Shown: in pieces, positions 52,382-61,578 of the stretch | Numbering within the stretch: the first letter of the stretch is position 1 | Layout of the letters: each line of letters opens with the position of its first letter | Assembly: GCF_004363245.1 (NCBI RefSeq) | Contig: NZ_SNYV01000013.1 | Location: 272,939-336,938 of the forward strand | From: Sphingobacterium yanglingense | GTDB taxonomy: Bacteria > Bacteroidota > Bacteroidia > Sphingobacteriales > Sphingobacteriaceae | Length of the DNA stretch: 64,000 nucleotides | Direction: 5' to 3' | Program-made: the position numbers and the translations under genes | Notes under the pieces: generated by a model | Seen by the model: only the letters and a program-made list of their open reading frames with translations | Told to the model about the DNA's origin: nothing | Database searches by the model: none

Positions 52382-53449
52382 ATGAAACATAATTTTGGTG
52401 CTGGTCCTTGTATCCTGCCACAGGAAGTTTTTAAAGAGGCCTCTGAGGCTGTATTAGATTTTAATAATACAGGGTTGTCTATCTTAGAGATTTCTCACCG
52501 ATCAAAGGAATTTGAAGCAGTAATTGTAGAGGCAGAGCGTTTAGTACGTGAGCTGCTGAATGTGCCCCTGAATTACTCTATTTTATTCCTACAAGGTGGA
52601 GCGAGTCAGCAATTTGCAATGTTGCCTATGAATTTACTGCCTGAAGGTGGAAAAGCAGCATATTTGGATACTGGGGTATGGGCTTCAAAGGCCGCAAAAG
52701 AAGCCAAGAATATAGGTTCTGTAGAAATTGTCGCATCTTCTAGCGATAAGAACTATAACTATATTCCCAAAGGGTACGCTATTCCTTCGGACGCAGCTTA
52801 CTTTCACTACACTTCAAACAATACAATTTACGGGACGGAAGTTTTTGAGGTTCCTGCAACGACAGTTCCAATCGCTGTGGATATGTCGTCGGATATCTTT
52901 AGTCGAGATATTGATATTCGTGATTTTGATTTGATCTATGCCGGAGCCCAAAAAAATATGGGACCAGCAGGATTGACACTTGTTATCGTCAAAGACGAGA
53001 TTTTAGGGAAGACGGGACGCACGATACCTACTATTTTTGATTATCAACCTCATATCAAAGCAGGTTCAATGTACAATACACCTGCTGTATTTTCTATTTA
53101 TGTGGCTATGCTTAATCTTCGCTGGTTGAAAGCTAAGGGGGGCGTAGCGGTTATCGAGCAGGAAAATATCATCAAGGCACGTACGCTGTATGATGAGATC
53201 GATCGAAATCCATTTTTCAAAGGAACTGCTGAGGTCGAAGATCGATCACGCATGAACGTAACTTTTGTAATGGATTCTCCCGAATTGGAAGCAGAGTTTT
53301 TAGCCTTGGCCAAAGAGCGCGATTTGATAGGTATTAAAGGACATCGTTCGGTTGGTGGATTCAGAGCTTCTATCTATAATGCTTTGAGTATAACTTCTAT
53401 CAATGCGCTGGTGGATGCGATGCGCGAATTTGAGGATAAACATAAATAG
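52382..53449 (+). CDS. serC: Phosphoserine aminotransferase
   Basis: Second step of serine synthesis (also able to serve pyridoxine synthesis in some bacteria). At 355 residues it begins MKHNFGAGPCILPQEVF, a hallmark SerC start. The PLP-binding lysine is Lys191 in IYAGAQKNMGPAGLT. The phosphate-binding region LQGGASQQFAMLPMNLL (70-86) and the end GHRSVGGFRASIYNALS are typical. It is followed after 106 bp by serA, so the two form the serine pathway unit. The gap contains an unusual degenerate repeat. Confidence 0.97.
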   Translation: MKHNFGAGPCILPQEVFKEASEAVLDFNNTGLSILEISHRSKEFEAVIVEAERLVRELLNVPLNYSILFLQGGASQQFAMLPMNLLPEGGKAAYLDTGVWASKAAKEAKNIGSVEIVASSSDKNYNYIPKGYAIPSDAAYFHYTSNNTIYGTEVFEVPATTVPIAVDMSSDIFSRDIDIRDFDLIYAGAQKNMGPAGLTLVIVKDEILGKTGRTIPTIFDYQPHIKAGSMYNTPAVFSIYVAMLNLRWLKAKGGVAVIEQENIIKARTLYDEIDRNPFFKGTAEVEDRSRMNVTFVMDSPELEAEFLALAKERDLIGIKGHRSVGGFRASIYNALSITSINALVDAMREFEDKHK

Positions 53450-53455
53450 TGGGTA

Positions 53456-53533
53456 GTTATGGAGTTATCGAGTTGAGAGGTTAAGGAGTGAGCAGTTGAA
53501 TATGGTGACAAGATTATAGGATAACTCGATAAC
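53456..53533. repeat. Degenerate 8-bp tandem repeat with long-range inverted repeat
   Basis: From about 53457 the sequence reads as variants of AGTTATGG, AGTTATCG, AGTTGAGA, GGTTAAGG, i.e. a decayed 8-bp tandem. GTTATCGAGTT (53464-53474) is repeated as its exact reverse complement AACTCGATAAC (53523-53533). It lies in the serC-serA gap and could form a large hairpin. Confidence 0.55.
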
Positions 53534-53555
53534 AAAATCATAAAAAGATAAAATA

Positions 53556-54503
53556 ATGAAGATTTTGGCAAATGATGGGATAGATCCCATCGGCAAGAAG
53601 ATATTAGAAGAGGCGGGATTTGTAGTTGATACAGTACACATCGCTCAAGAGGAGTTGATTAATAAGCTTAATGGTTATGATGCGGTCACAGTACGTAGTG
53701 CTACCAAATTAAGGAAGGAACTCCTTGATGCCTGTCCTAACATTAAAGTGATAGGTAGAGGTGGGGTCGGGATGGATAATATTGATGTCGATTATGCCCG
53801 TTCGAAGGGGATTACTGTGGTGAATACGCCTGCAGCTTCGTCACACTCTGTCGCGGAATTGGTTTTTGCCCATCTACTGAATGGAGTGCGCTTTCTGTTT
53901 GACTCGAACCGGAAGATGCCTGTTGAAGGAGCTACCAATTTTGGAGGTCTAAAAAAAGCTTATGCAACAGGAACAGAATTGAAGGGCAAGACTCTTGGCG
54001 TAGTTGGTTTTGGCCGTATTGGAAGGGCTACTGCGCAAATTGCGTTGGGATTGGGTATGGATGTAGTCTACTACGATTTATTTCAAGGACCTGTGTCTTT
54101 GACATTGAGTCTGTCTGGAGGTGTAGAGGTGGATTTGGCCGTTCGTCAGGTTGAATTGGAGCAGCTGTTTAAAGTTTCTGATTTTATTTCGTTGCACGTC
54201 CCATTTTTGGATAAACCGGTGATCGGTAAAGAAGAGTTTGCGTTGCTAAAAGATGGTGTTGGGTTGGTTAATGCATCGCGAGGAGGCGTTATTGACGAAT
54301 TGGAACTGGTAGAGGCTCTGAATTCAGGTAAAGTTGCATTTGCTGGATTGGATGTTTTTGAAAACGAACCGACTCCACGTGAAGCATTATTGACGCACCC
54401 TAAAGTATCACTGACTCCGCATATCGGAGCAGCGACGGATGAGGCTCAAGAACGTATAGGCGAGGAACTCGCCTTATTGTTAATCGAAAGTCTGAAGAAG
54501 TAA
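53556..54503 (+). CDS. serA: D-3-phosphoglycerate dehydrogenase (short form)
   Basis: D-2-hydroxyacid dehydrogenase of 315 residues. The NAD motif is GFGRIG (151-156). The catalytic set is Arg242 (NASRGGVID), Glu271 (FENEP) and His289 (TPHIGAAT). There is no ACT domain, so it lacks the serine-feedback domain of the longer SerA forms. Position directly after serC makes phosphoglycerate dehydrogenase by far the best reading over other 2-hydroxyacid dehydrogenases. A strong terminator follows. Confidence 0.92.
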   Translation: MKILANDGIDPIGKKILEEAGFVVDTVHIAQEELINKLNGYDAVTVRSATKLRKELLDACPNIKVIGRGGVGMDNIDVDYARSKGITVVNTPAASSHSVAELVFAHLLNGVRFLFDSNRKMPVEGATNFGGLKKAYATGTELKGKTLGVVGFGRIGRATAQIALGLGMDVVYYDLFQGPVSLTLSLSGGVEVDLAVRQVELEQLFKVSDFISLHVPFLDKPVIGKEEFALLKDGVGLVNASRGGVIDELELVEALNSGKVAFAGLDVFENEPTPREALLTHPKVSLTPHIGAATDEAQERIGEELALLLIESLKK

Positions 54504-54524
54504 AGCTTCCGCTAAATAAATTTT

Positions 54525-54568
54525 ATGCGGCACATACCTAAAAGGTTTCTGTGCCGCATTTTTTTTGC
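54525..54568 (+). terminator. Intrinsic terminator of serA
   Basis: ATGCGGCACA (54525-54534) pairs with TGTGCCGCAT (54550-54559), with ACCT/AGGT pairing inside, followed by a run of nine Ts. Confidence 0.93.
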
Positions 54569-54640
54569 GATATACTATAAAGTGGGTAAGAGTATAGTTA
54601 GGATTGTAATTATGATATTTTCATTTTTTCAATATTAAGA

Positions 54641-54715
54641 ATGAAAAATTCGCATAATATTCGGGCTAATTGGGTATATTCACGCTCTAAAACAGATTGT
54701 TACTGTTTTTTTTAA
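54641..54715 (+). other. Possible leader ORF and hairpins upstream of lysC
   Basis: An ATG at 54641 opens a 24-codon frame (MKNSHNIRANWVYSRSKTDC and four more) ending in TAA at 54713-54715. The last part coincides with a weak terminator-like hairpin, AAAACAG (54689-54695) with CTGTTTT (54703-54709), followed by Ts. A second hairpin AGGTTC/GAACCT lies at 54722-54741. The arrangement recalls transcription attenuation, but the peptide is not rich in Lys, Thr or Met codons. Confidence 0.3.
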
Positions 54716-54779
54716 GGTGCGAGGTTCTGTGGATTGAACCTTTTGAAATATAATATAAAGTTAAAAGTGTAATTACTTC

Positions 54780-56096
54780 ATGAAAATTCTAAAATTCGGT
54801 GGTACTTCCGTAGGAAGTGCAGCACGTATCAAAGGGTTGTTGGAAATCGTTGACCCTAACGAACGTCAAATTGTGGTGTTATCTGCCGTGTCAGGTACAA
54901 CTAATGCTTTAGTAGAAATTGGACAAGCTTTTCTTAATAGGGATAAGCAGTCTGCCAAACAACTAATCGATGCGCACAAGGATAAGTATGAAGAACTTAT
55001 TAAGGAGCTCTTTACCACCGAAGAAGGGCTTAAGAAGGGGAAGCAGCTTATTGACCATCATTTTCATGTGATAGCATCTTTTGCGAATAATGAAGTGTTT
55101 ACGCCGACAGAGGAAAAAGTGATTTTGGCGCAGGGTGAATTAATGTCTACGACACTTTGGCATTTTCACCTAGAGGAGATTGGTGTTCCTTCGGTGTTGC
55201 TTCCAGCGCTGGATTTTATGAAAATCGATGAGGATAATGAACCTGTTGTAGACTATATTACACAAAAAATAACTCCCTTATTGGAAGCTCATCCAACTAA
55301 TAAATTATTCATCACTCAGGGATTCATCTGTCGAAATTCCTTCGGTGAGGTGGATAACCTACGTAGGGGAGGATCTGATTATACAGCATCCTTAATCGGT
55401 GCTGCAGTACAGGCTGAGGAGATTCAGATCTGGACCGATATTGATGGGATGCACAACAATGATCCTCGTATTGTAAAGAACACATCGCCTATCGCACACC
55501 TTTGTTTTGACGAAGCAGCTGAATTAGCGTACTTTGGGGCTAAAATACTGCATCCACAGAGTGTATTTCCCGCACAGCGTTATAATGTGCCGGTCCGCTT
55601 ACTAAATACGATGGATCCTACTGCGCATGGAACATTGATATCCAAAGGTGGTTCTGAAAAGGGAGTCATTCGTGCGATCGCTGCGAAAGATAGTATTACA
55701 GCAATACATATACATTCTTCAAGAATGTTGTTGGCTTATGGTTTTTTACGCAAGGTATTTGAGATATTTGAGCGTTACAAGACACCAATTGATATGATCA
55801 CTACGTCGGAGGTAGCAGTTTCGTTGACAATTGATGACACGAGCAATCTTTTGGAGATTATTAAGGAAGTGGAGCTTTTTGGTAAGGTGGGGGTTGATGA
55901 GGGGCAGACTATTGTTTGTGTCGTTGGAGATTTTGGAGCTAATACACACGGCTATGCAGCACGTGTATTGGATGCGGTCAAACATTTGCCGGTCCGTATG
56001 ATATCTTATGGAGGTTCGGATTACAACGTATCTATACTGTTAGATTCGAAGCATAAGATTGAAGCATTACGCTCTTTACATAATAGGTTGTTTTAA
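54780..56096 (+). CDS. lysC: Aspartate kinase
   Basis: Phosphorylates aspartate as the first step towards lysine, threonine and methionine. It is a monofunctional kinase of 438 residues, with no homoserine dehydrogenase domain. The start is MKILKFGGTSVGSAARIK (KFGGTS substrate loop), with FICRNSFGEVDNLRRGGSDYTASLIGAA (about 182-209) and QIWTDIDGMHNNDPRIV (about 216-232) as kinase motifs. The C-terminal third (about 300-438) is the ACT regulatory region. lysA follows 23 nt later, so flux to lysine is the likely emphasis. Confidence 0.94.
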   Translation: MKILKFGGTSVGSAARIKGLLEIVDPNERQIVVLSAVSGTTNALVEIGQAFLNRDKQSAKQLIDAHKDKYEELIKELFTTEEGLKKGKQLIDHHFHVIASFANNEVFTPTEEKVILAQGELMSTTLWHFHLEEIGVPSVLLPALDFMKIDEDNEPVVDYITQKITPLLEAHPTNKLFITQGFICRNSFGEVDNLRRGGSDYTASLIGAAVQAEEIQIWTDIDGMHNNDPRIVKNTSPIAHLCFDEAAELAYFGAKILHPQSVFPAQRYNVPVRLLNTMDPTAHGTLISKGGSEKGVIRAIAAKDSITAIHIHSSRMLLAYGFLRKVFEIFERYKTPIDMITTSEVAVSLTIDDTSNLLEIIKEVELFGKVGVDEGQTIVCVVGDFGANTHGYAARVLDAVKHLPVRMISYGGSDYNVSILLDSKHKIEALRSLHNRLF

Positions 56097-56119
56097 ATAT
56101 TTAGAATAGAATAGAAGGC

Positions 56120-57277
56120 ATGTTTGGAAATAATGAATTATTAAATCTTTTCACAGGGCAGGAGACACCATTTTATTATTACGATTTAAAGCTGTTGAAG
56201 CAGACGCTACATGAAGCCAAAGTAGCAGCAGACAAACGTGGCTTTCATGTACATTATGCATTGAAAGCAAATTTTAACAGTAGGGTGCTCGCTGTGATTC
56301 AGGCTATGGGATTCGGTGCAGATTGTGTGAGTGGTAATGAGGTGCAAAGATCAATCGATACAGGATTTGCTGCTGATAAAATTACATTCGCTGGTGTCGG
56401 CAAGTCTGATAAAGAGATTGTGATGGCGCTAAAGCATCGAATCTTTGCCTTCAATGTGGAGTCTATTCAGGAACTGGAGGTGATCAATGAGCTGGCCGGA
56501 CAACATGGTGAACGGGCTAATGTTTCGTTGCGGATTAATCCCAATGTTGACGCGAATACCCATCATTACATCACTACTGGACTTGATGAAAATAAGTTTG
56601 GTGTTCCGAATTCCGAATTAGAGAAGGCGGCAGCGGTAATCAAGACTTGTGCGCACATTGACCTCGTGGGGCTTCATTTTCATGTGGGATCCCAGATTAC
56701 GGATCTTAATGTATTCAAAAGTCTCTGTGTGAAGGTCAATGAATGGAAAAATTGGTTTGAAGAACGTGGAACCTATATTCGGATAATTAATGTTGGAGGA
56801 GGTCTAGGTGTGGATTATAATAATCCGGACGGTAATCCAATAGCAGACTTTGAGGCTTATTTTGATGTGTTTGATAAGTTTTTAGAACGGAATGCACAAC
56901 AAGAGGTACACTTTGAGTTAGGACGTGCTTTGGTGGCACAGTGTGGTACCTTGGTTAGCAAAGTGTTGTACACAAAAAGCGGAGCAAAGAAAAACTTTTT
57001 GATCCTTGATGCAGGAATGACCGAGTTGATGCGTCCAGCGTTGTATCAAGCGTACCATAAGATAGAGCGAGTAGGGGAAAGTTCTACTGAAGAACAACTT
57101 AATTATGATGTAGTGGGGCCAATCTGCGAAAGCTCGGATAGTTTCGGTAAGGAAGTGTTGCTCCCGGTGAGTAAACGTGGTGATTTGATTGCAATACGGA
57201 CTGCAGGTGCATACGGTGAAGTAATGGCTTCAAATTATAATCTGAGAGATGAGATACGCTATCTGTACTCTGAATAG
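56120..57277 (+). CDS. lysA: Diaminopimelate decarboxylase
   Basis: Last step of lysine synthesis, meso-diaminopimelate to lysine. Fold-type III PLP enzyme of 385 residues. The PLP lysine is Lys49 (HYALKANFN). Other motifs are GVGKSDKEIVMAL, HFHVGSQITD (about 190-199), INVGGGLGVDY (about 225-235), FELGRALVAQCG (about 273-284) and GPICESSDSFGKE (about 334-346, catalytic Cys). The end AGAYGEVMASNYNLR is also typical. It is co-transcribed with lysC and followed by a terminator. Confidence 0.95.
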   Translation: MFGNNELLNLFTGQETPFYYYDLKLLKQTLHEAKVAADKRGFHVHYALKANFNSRVLAVIQAMGFGADCVSGNEVQRSIDTGFAADKITFAGVGKSDKEIVMALKHRIFAFNVESIQELEVINELAGQHGERANVSLRINPNVDANTHHYITTGLDENKFGVPNSELEKAAAVIKTCAHIDLVGLHFHVGSQITDLNVFKSLCVKVNEWKNWFEERGTYIRIINVGGGLGVDYNNPDGNPIADFEAYFDVFDKFLERNAQQEVHFELGRALVAQCGTLVSKVLYTKSGAKKNFLILDAGMTELMRPALYQAYHKIERVGESSTEEQLNYDVVGPICESSDSFGKEVLLPVSKRGDLIAIRTAGAYGEVMASNYNLRDEIRYLYSE

Positions 57278-57292
57278 ACTATTGTTTTTAAG

Positions 57293-57330
57293 GAAGCCTC
57301 GTTAGTATTTTTAACGAGGCTTCTTTTTTT
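57293..57330 (+). terminator. Intrinsic terminator of lysA
   Basis: GAAGCCTCGTTA (57293-57304) pairs perfectly with TAACGAGGCTTC (57312-57323), followed by seven Ts. Confidence 0.93.
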
Positions 57331-57544
57331 AACCGAATATTTTCTTTGTTTTAGTGTATCGAAATGTTTTTTTGTTCGTTATATATCTAGTATATAAGAT
57401 GAAAATATCTTGCTGTATAGAACATAAAAGTGGAATTATCCAAACAAAATATGAGTTACAGTTGTATGTTAGGTAGGGATTGTTTTGAAGGGAGGTACGA
57501 TTGAGGTTTAAAAAGAGATTAAAAATTAACAAACAATAAAAAAC

Positions 57545-58015
57545 ATGAAAAAAATATCTTCAGTATTAGTGTTGGCATTAGCCCTATTTGGAAGTTGCTC
57601 AAATCCATCTAGAGTAAAGGATACGGAGAAGCAAACGCAGACCCAAGATGAAACTAAAACAGTGTCGGTAGAATTTGTAGGTGATATGGCCATCAAGAAG
57701 GCAGAAGGAAAAGTCGCCCTTTATGCTGTGTCGGAAAATATCGCTGACGTTCCTGCGACATTAATCATGGAAGAAAAGATCGATCAGTCGAAGTTGCCAT
57801 TTACGGTTACATTTAAACTACCAGCTAATCATGAGCAACTTATCAAACCTGCTGTCAAAGAGGGAGAGCCAATTAAATATTATGTTTCTCTCGATTGGGA
57901 CTCTAATGGTGATGGTCAGTCTGGGGCTGGAGATGTAGCAATTGATTATGATGAAAAATTCCCTAATGTGGTGATCGGAGAGACTACACAGGTTTTTGTC
58001 CGTGAATCAAAATAG
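57545..58015 (+). CDS. Small lipoprotein of unknown function
   Basis: A 156-residue exported protein. Residues 1-19 are a lipoprotein signal with lipobox LFGSC (Cys19). The mature part looks like an immunoglobulin-like beta domain (VEFVGDMAIKKAEGKVALYAVS, then FTVTFKLPANHEQLIKPAVKEGE and YYVSLDWDSNGDGQ). A DSNGDGQSGAGD stretch (about 118-129) could bind calcium. I do not recognise the family with certainty. It stands alone behind the lysA terminator with its own terminator at 58067-58117. Confidence 0.75.
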   Translation: MKKISSVLVLALALFGSCSNPSRVKDTEKQTQTQDETKTVSVEFVGDMAIKKAEGKVALYAVSENIADVPATLIMEEKIDQSKLPFTVTFKLPANHEQLIKPAVKEGEPIKYYVSLDWDSNGDGQSGAGDVAIDYDEKFPNVVIGETTQVFVRESK

Positions 58016-58066
58016 GGTTGGAGATCGCACTTAATAAAACGAAGTGCACTGAAATAGATAGAATAT

Positions 58067-58117
58067 AAGAAGAAATGTACTATGTAGCTATACAGGTATG
58101 TTTCTTCTTTTTTTTTA
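58067..58117 (+). terminator. Probable terminator after the small lipoprotein gene
   Basis: AAGAAGAAA (58067-58075) pairs with TTTCTTCTT (58101-58109), followed by a long T-run. The stem is AT-rich and the loop is 25 nt. A second small hairpin GCACTT/AAGTGC lies at 58027-58047. Confidence 0.6.
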
Positions 58118-58162
58118 CCTAAATATGAGCAGTAAGGCAGGGGATACCATAGTGAAGTTGTG

Positions 58163-58170
58163 TAACTTTG
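58163..58170 (+). promoter_or_regulatory. -7 promoter element of the 88-residue protein gene
   Basis: TAACTTTG matches TAnnTTTG, 37 bp before the ATG at 58208. Confidence 0.4.
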
Positions 58171-58207
58171 AAAGCAGATTAATTATCCTTCATAAATTTA
58201 TATACAT

Positions 58208-58474
58208 ATGCATACAAGAGAACTCAAAGTGTCAATAAAAGTTAGTGCCCCTAAGAGTGTAATAGATAGTACGGACGGACCTTATTTTTATAATATTGGA
58301 TTTGAAAAGGAGGAGTTCGTTGCAAAGAATGAAGTTGAAAACGGTCTTGAAGCTTGGTTTGAAGGGTTTGAGTTGATTACTAGAACTGGCGAAGCGGCTG
58401 TCGATGTGTCTGACGAGGAACTCGTGACTGCGAAGTTGCATTATACCGTTCTGGTGGAAGGAAAATCGAAGTAG
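58208..58474 (+). CDS. Hypothetical 88-residue protein
   Basis: A small acidic cytoplasmic protein without signal peptide or obvious motif. I do not recognise it. It begins MHTRELKVSIKVSAPKSV and ends VLVEGKSK. A -7 element upstream, normal codon use and the clean position between two genes support it being real. It is followed by a small hairpin and the YggS-type gene. Confidence 0.6.
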   Translation: MHTRELKVSIKVSAPKSVIDSTDGPYFYNIGFEKEEFVAKNEVENGLEAWFEGFELITRTGEAAVDVSDEELVTAKLHYTVLVEGKSK

Positions 58475-58574
58475 CAACACGGTTAGTCTGGACTATGTTT
58501 TTTTTGTAAAACTGTAGGGGCGGTCTCTTCTGTCTCCGATTTACCTTTGTGATACAGTAAATAGTAGAAGCGCG

Positions 58575-58594
58575 TGATGACCCTAAGGTCATCA
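58575..58594 (+). terminator. Hairpin between the 88-residue gene and yggS, possible terminator or attenuator
   Basis: TGATGACC-CTAA-GGTCATCA, 8-bp perfect stem with a 4-nt loop, followed by GGTTTTAATTTTG. It ends 13 nt before the ATG at 58608, so it either terminates the upstream gene or controls the yggS-like gene. Confidence 0.55.
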
Positions 58595-58607
58595 GGTTTT
58601 AATTTTG

Positions 58608-59345
58608 ATGCAGATGAGCGAAATAATCAGTAATTTAAACGGTATCCTCCGAAGGATAGAGATAGCATGTCGAGATAGTGGTCGTGATGTTAGTGAGGTA
58701 AAGTTGCTCTTAGCGACAAAAACAGTTCCGGCCGATCGTATTATAGAAGCACTTCGGGCGGGACAGACGCTGATTGCTGAAAATAAGGTTCAGGAGATCA
58801 AGGAGAAATATGAAGAGCTACAATCGGTGCCACATACCAGTCATTTTATCGGACATCTGCAGTCGAACAAGATAAAGGATATTTTGAAATATAATATCAC
58901 TTGTATACAGTCTCTGGACCGATTGGATGTGGCAGAAAAACTGCAGCAAAGACTGGAGTATGAAAAACGGAAGATCGAGGTGTTGATACAGGTGAATACT
59001 TCTGGCGAACAGAGTAAGTTCGGAACACATCCTGATCAAGCGGTCGATTTGGTGCGGGAAGTGGCCCAATTTAAAAATATTGAAATCAAAGGCTTGATGA
59101 CAATCGGTTTGTTCAGCGCAGAAACAGAAAAGGTAAGACCCTGCTTTCAATTGCTGAAAAGTATACAACAGGAAGTATTAGCACAAAATATAGCGGATGT
59201 GTCTATGCAAGAGCTGTCTATGGGAATGAGTGGGGATTTGGAAACTGCGATTGAAGAAGGGGCTACAATTGTACGGGTGGGGACTGCCATCTTTGGGCAG
59301 CGTATTTATGCGGATAGCTACTACTGGGACGAGACCAAGGCCTAA
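58608..59345 (+). CDS. YggS/PLPBP-family pyridoxal-phosphate homeostasis protein
   Basis: A single-domain fold-type III PLP-binding protein, 245 residues from the ATG at 58608. An ATG two codons on (MSEIISNLNG) is the more usual family start. The PLP lysine is in LLLATKTVPADRIIEAL. Other patterns are ENKVQEIKEKYEEL, HFIGHLQSNKIKDIL (about 83-97), LIQVNTSGEQSKFG and SMGMSGDLETAIEEGATIVRVGTAIFG at the end. The family buffers PLP and affects amino-acid pools and has no known catalytic activity. Not in an operon here. Confidence 0.92.
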   Translation: MQMSEIISNLNGILRRIEIACRDSGRDVSEVKLLLATKTVPADRIIEALRAGQTLIAENKVQEIKEKYEELQSVPHTSHFIGHLQSNKIKDILKYNITCIQSLDRLDVAEKLQQRLEYEKRKIEVLIQVNTSGEQSKFGTHPDQAVDLVREVAQFKNIEIKGLMTIGLFSAETEKVRPCFQLLKSIQQEVLAQNIADVSMQELSMGMSGDLETAIEEGATIVRVGTAIFGQRIYADSYYWDETKA

Positions 59346-59355
59346 GCACTGTTCT

Positions 59356-59541
59356 TTAGGATTTTTCTATCTGTTGCCTTTTTTTTGAAATTAAAATAAC
59401 TGCCCAGAATAGAAGAAGGGTCACTATGGTTGCGATCAAACTTGTTGTAAAAATCGCATTGATGTTTACTCCAGGGTTTAATATAAATAGCGAAGAAAAA
59501 GCAACTATAAAATAAAGTATACCAGATAGAACGGTTTTCAT
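59356..59541 (-). CDS. Small two-helix membrane protein
   Basis: A 61-residue frame with two clear transmembrane segments (about 3-21 and 29-51) and a basic tail (SKKRQQIEKS). It has an ATG start and its stop is 10 bp from the convergent yggS stop. Function unknown. The composition fits a real small membrane protein, but length alone does not prove it. Confidence 0.45.
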   Translation of the reverse strand: MKTVLSGILYFIVAFSSLFILNPGVNINAIFTTSLIATIVTLLLFWAVILISKKRQQIEKS

Positions 59542-59750
59542 ATTATATGTTTTATTCTTGTTTTGAATGTTCTTAAGCCTGTTTTTTTTTACATAGATGT
59601 ATACGTCGTAGGCTTAATGAGGTTGTGTTTTCTAAATCCTGTCAAACTAATTACTCCTATAACGTGATTCTTTGGAAATCGCGACAAATTACATTAAAAT
59701 TTTATGGAGATATTTACGGGTTTCCGTAAAAAATGCAGAAGAGATATATA

Positions 59751-59793
59751 CTTGTAGATGGGGCATGGGAACGCCATCTACAAGCATTTTTTT
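59751..59793. terminator. Terminator after the monooxygenase gene
   Basis: CTTGTAGATGG (59751-59761) pairs with CCATCTACAAG (59774-59784). A T7 run follows on the plus strand, and TATATATC follows on the minus strand where the monooxygenase transcript would end. It may work both ways. A second hairpin TTTACGG/CCGTAAA lies at 59713-59730. Confidence 0.7.
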
Positions 59794-59800
59794 GTATAGT

Positions 59801-61174
<1,374 letters not shown>

Positions 61175-61503
61175 CTATTAATAATAAAAATTTAAGTCGC
61201 CTCATAGAAGCAACCGTGTTAAGTTCTAGAAAACGAATCTTTAGATTCAAGACCATTCCGAATAAATCCGAAATGCAACAGAAGAAATTCTTGGGAATTT
61301 CTAATCAGATGGCAATGCCAAATAGAAAGGAAAAATTAGGTTTTACCAAACGGTAAACATATTGAATACTATTGTACAACTCTATATTTTGTAGAGTAGT
61401 TTTTCCTTCAAAAAATACAATATACGGAAAATTAAACGATTATGCAAGTTTAGCCGGGAGGGAGCAGACAGATAAGCATGCTCTGGCTTGAAAAAACTCT
61501 TTT

Positions 61504-61517
61504 TTGACTTAGGTCAA
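61504..61517. promoter_or_regulatory. Crp/Fnr-type operator TTGAC-N4-GTCAA
   Basis: A perfect palindrome TTGAC-TTAG-GTCAA. Its centre lies about 42 bp upstream of the transcription start expected from the -7 element at 61540-61547, which is the classical activator position. A Crp/Fnr regulator with an FNR-like recognition helix is encoded at 62871. Confidence 0.6.
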
Positions 61518-61539
61518 TGTCTAGCTTCCAGTGCCCCCA

Positions 61540-61547
61540 TACCTTTG
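61540..61547 (+). promoter_or_regulatory. -7 promoter element of the MFS gene
   Basis: TACCTTTG matches TAnnTTTG, 31 bp before the ATG at 61579, with no good -33 element, as for an activator-dependent promoter. Confidence 0.5.
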
Positions 61548-61578
61548 TCCGCAAATGAAAATTAAAATATAAGTTTAT

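Noticed and set aside
54710..54745. Lysine-riboswitch-like AGGTGCGAGG next to lysC
   Set aside because: Only a few bases of the core are present and there is no room for the five-helix lysine aptamer; the bases are part of a simple hairpin.
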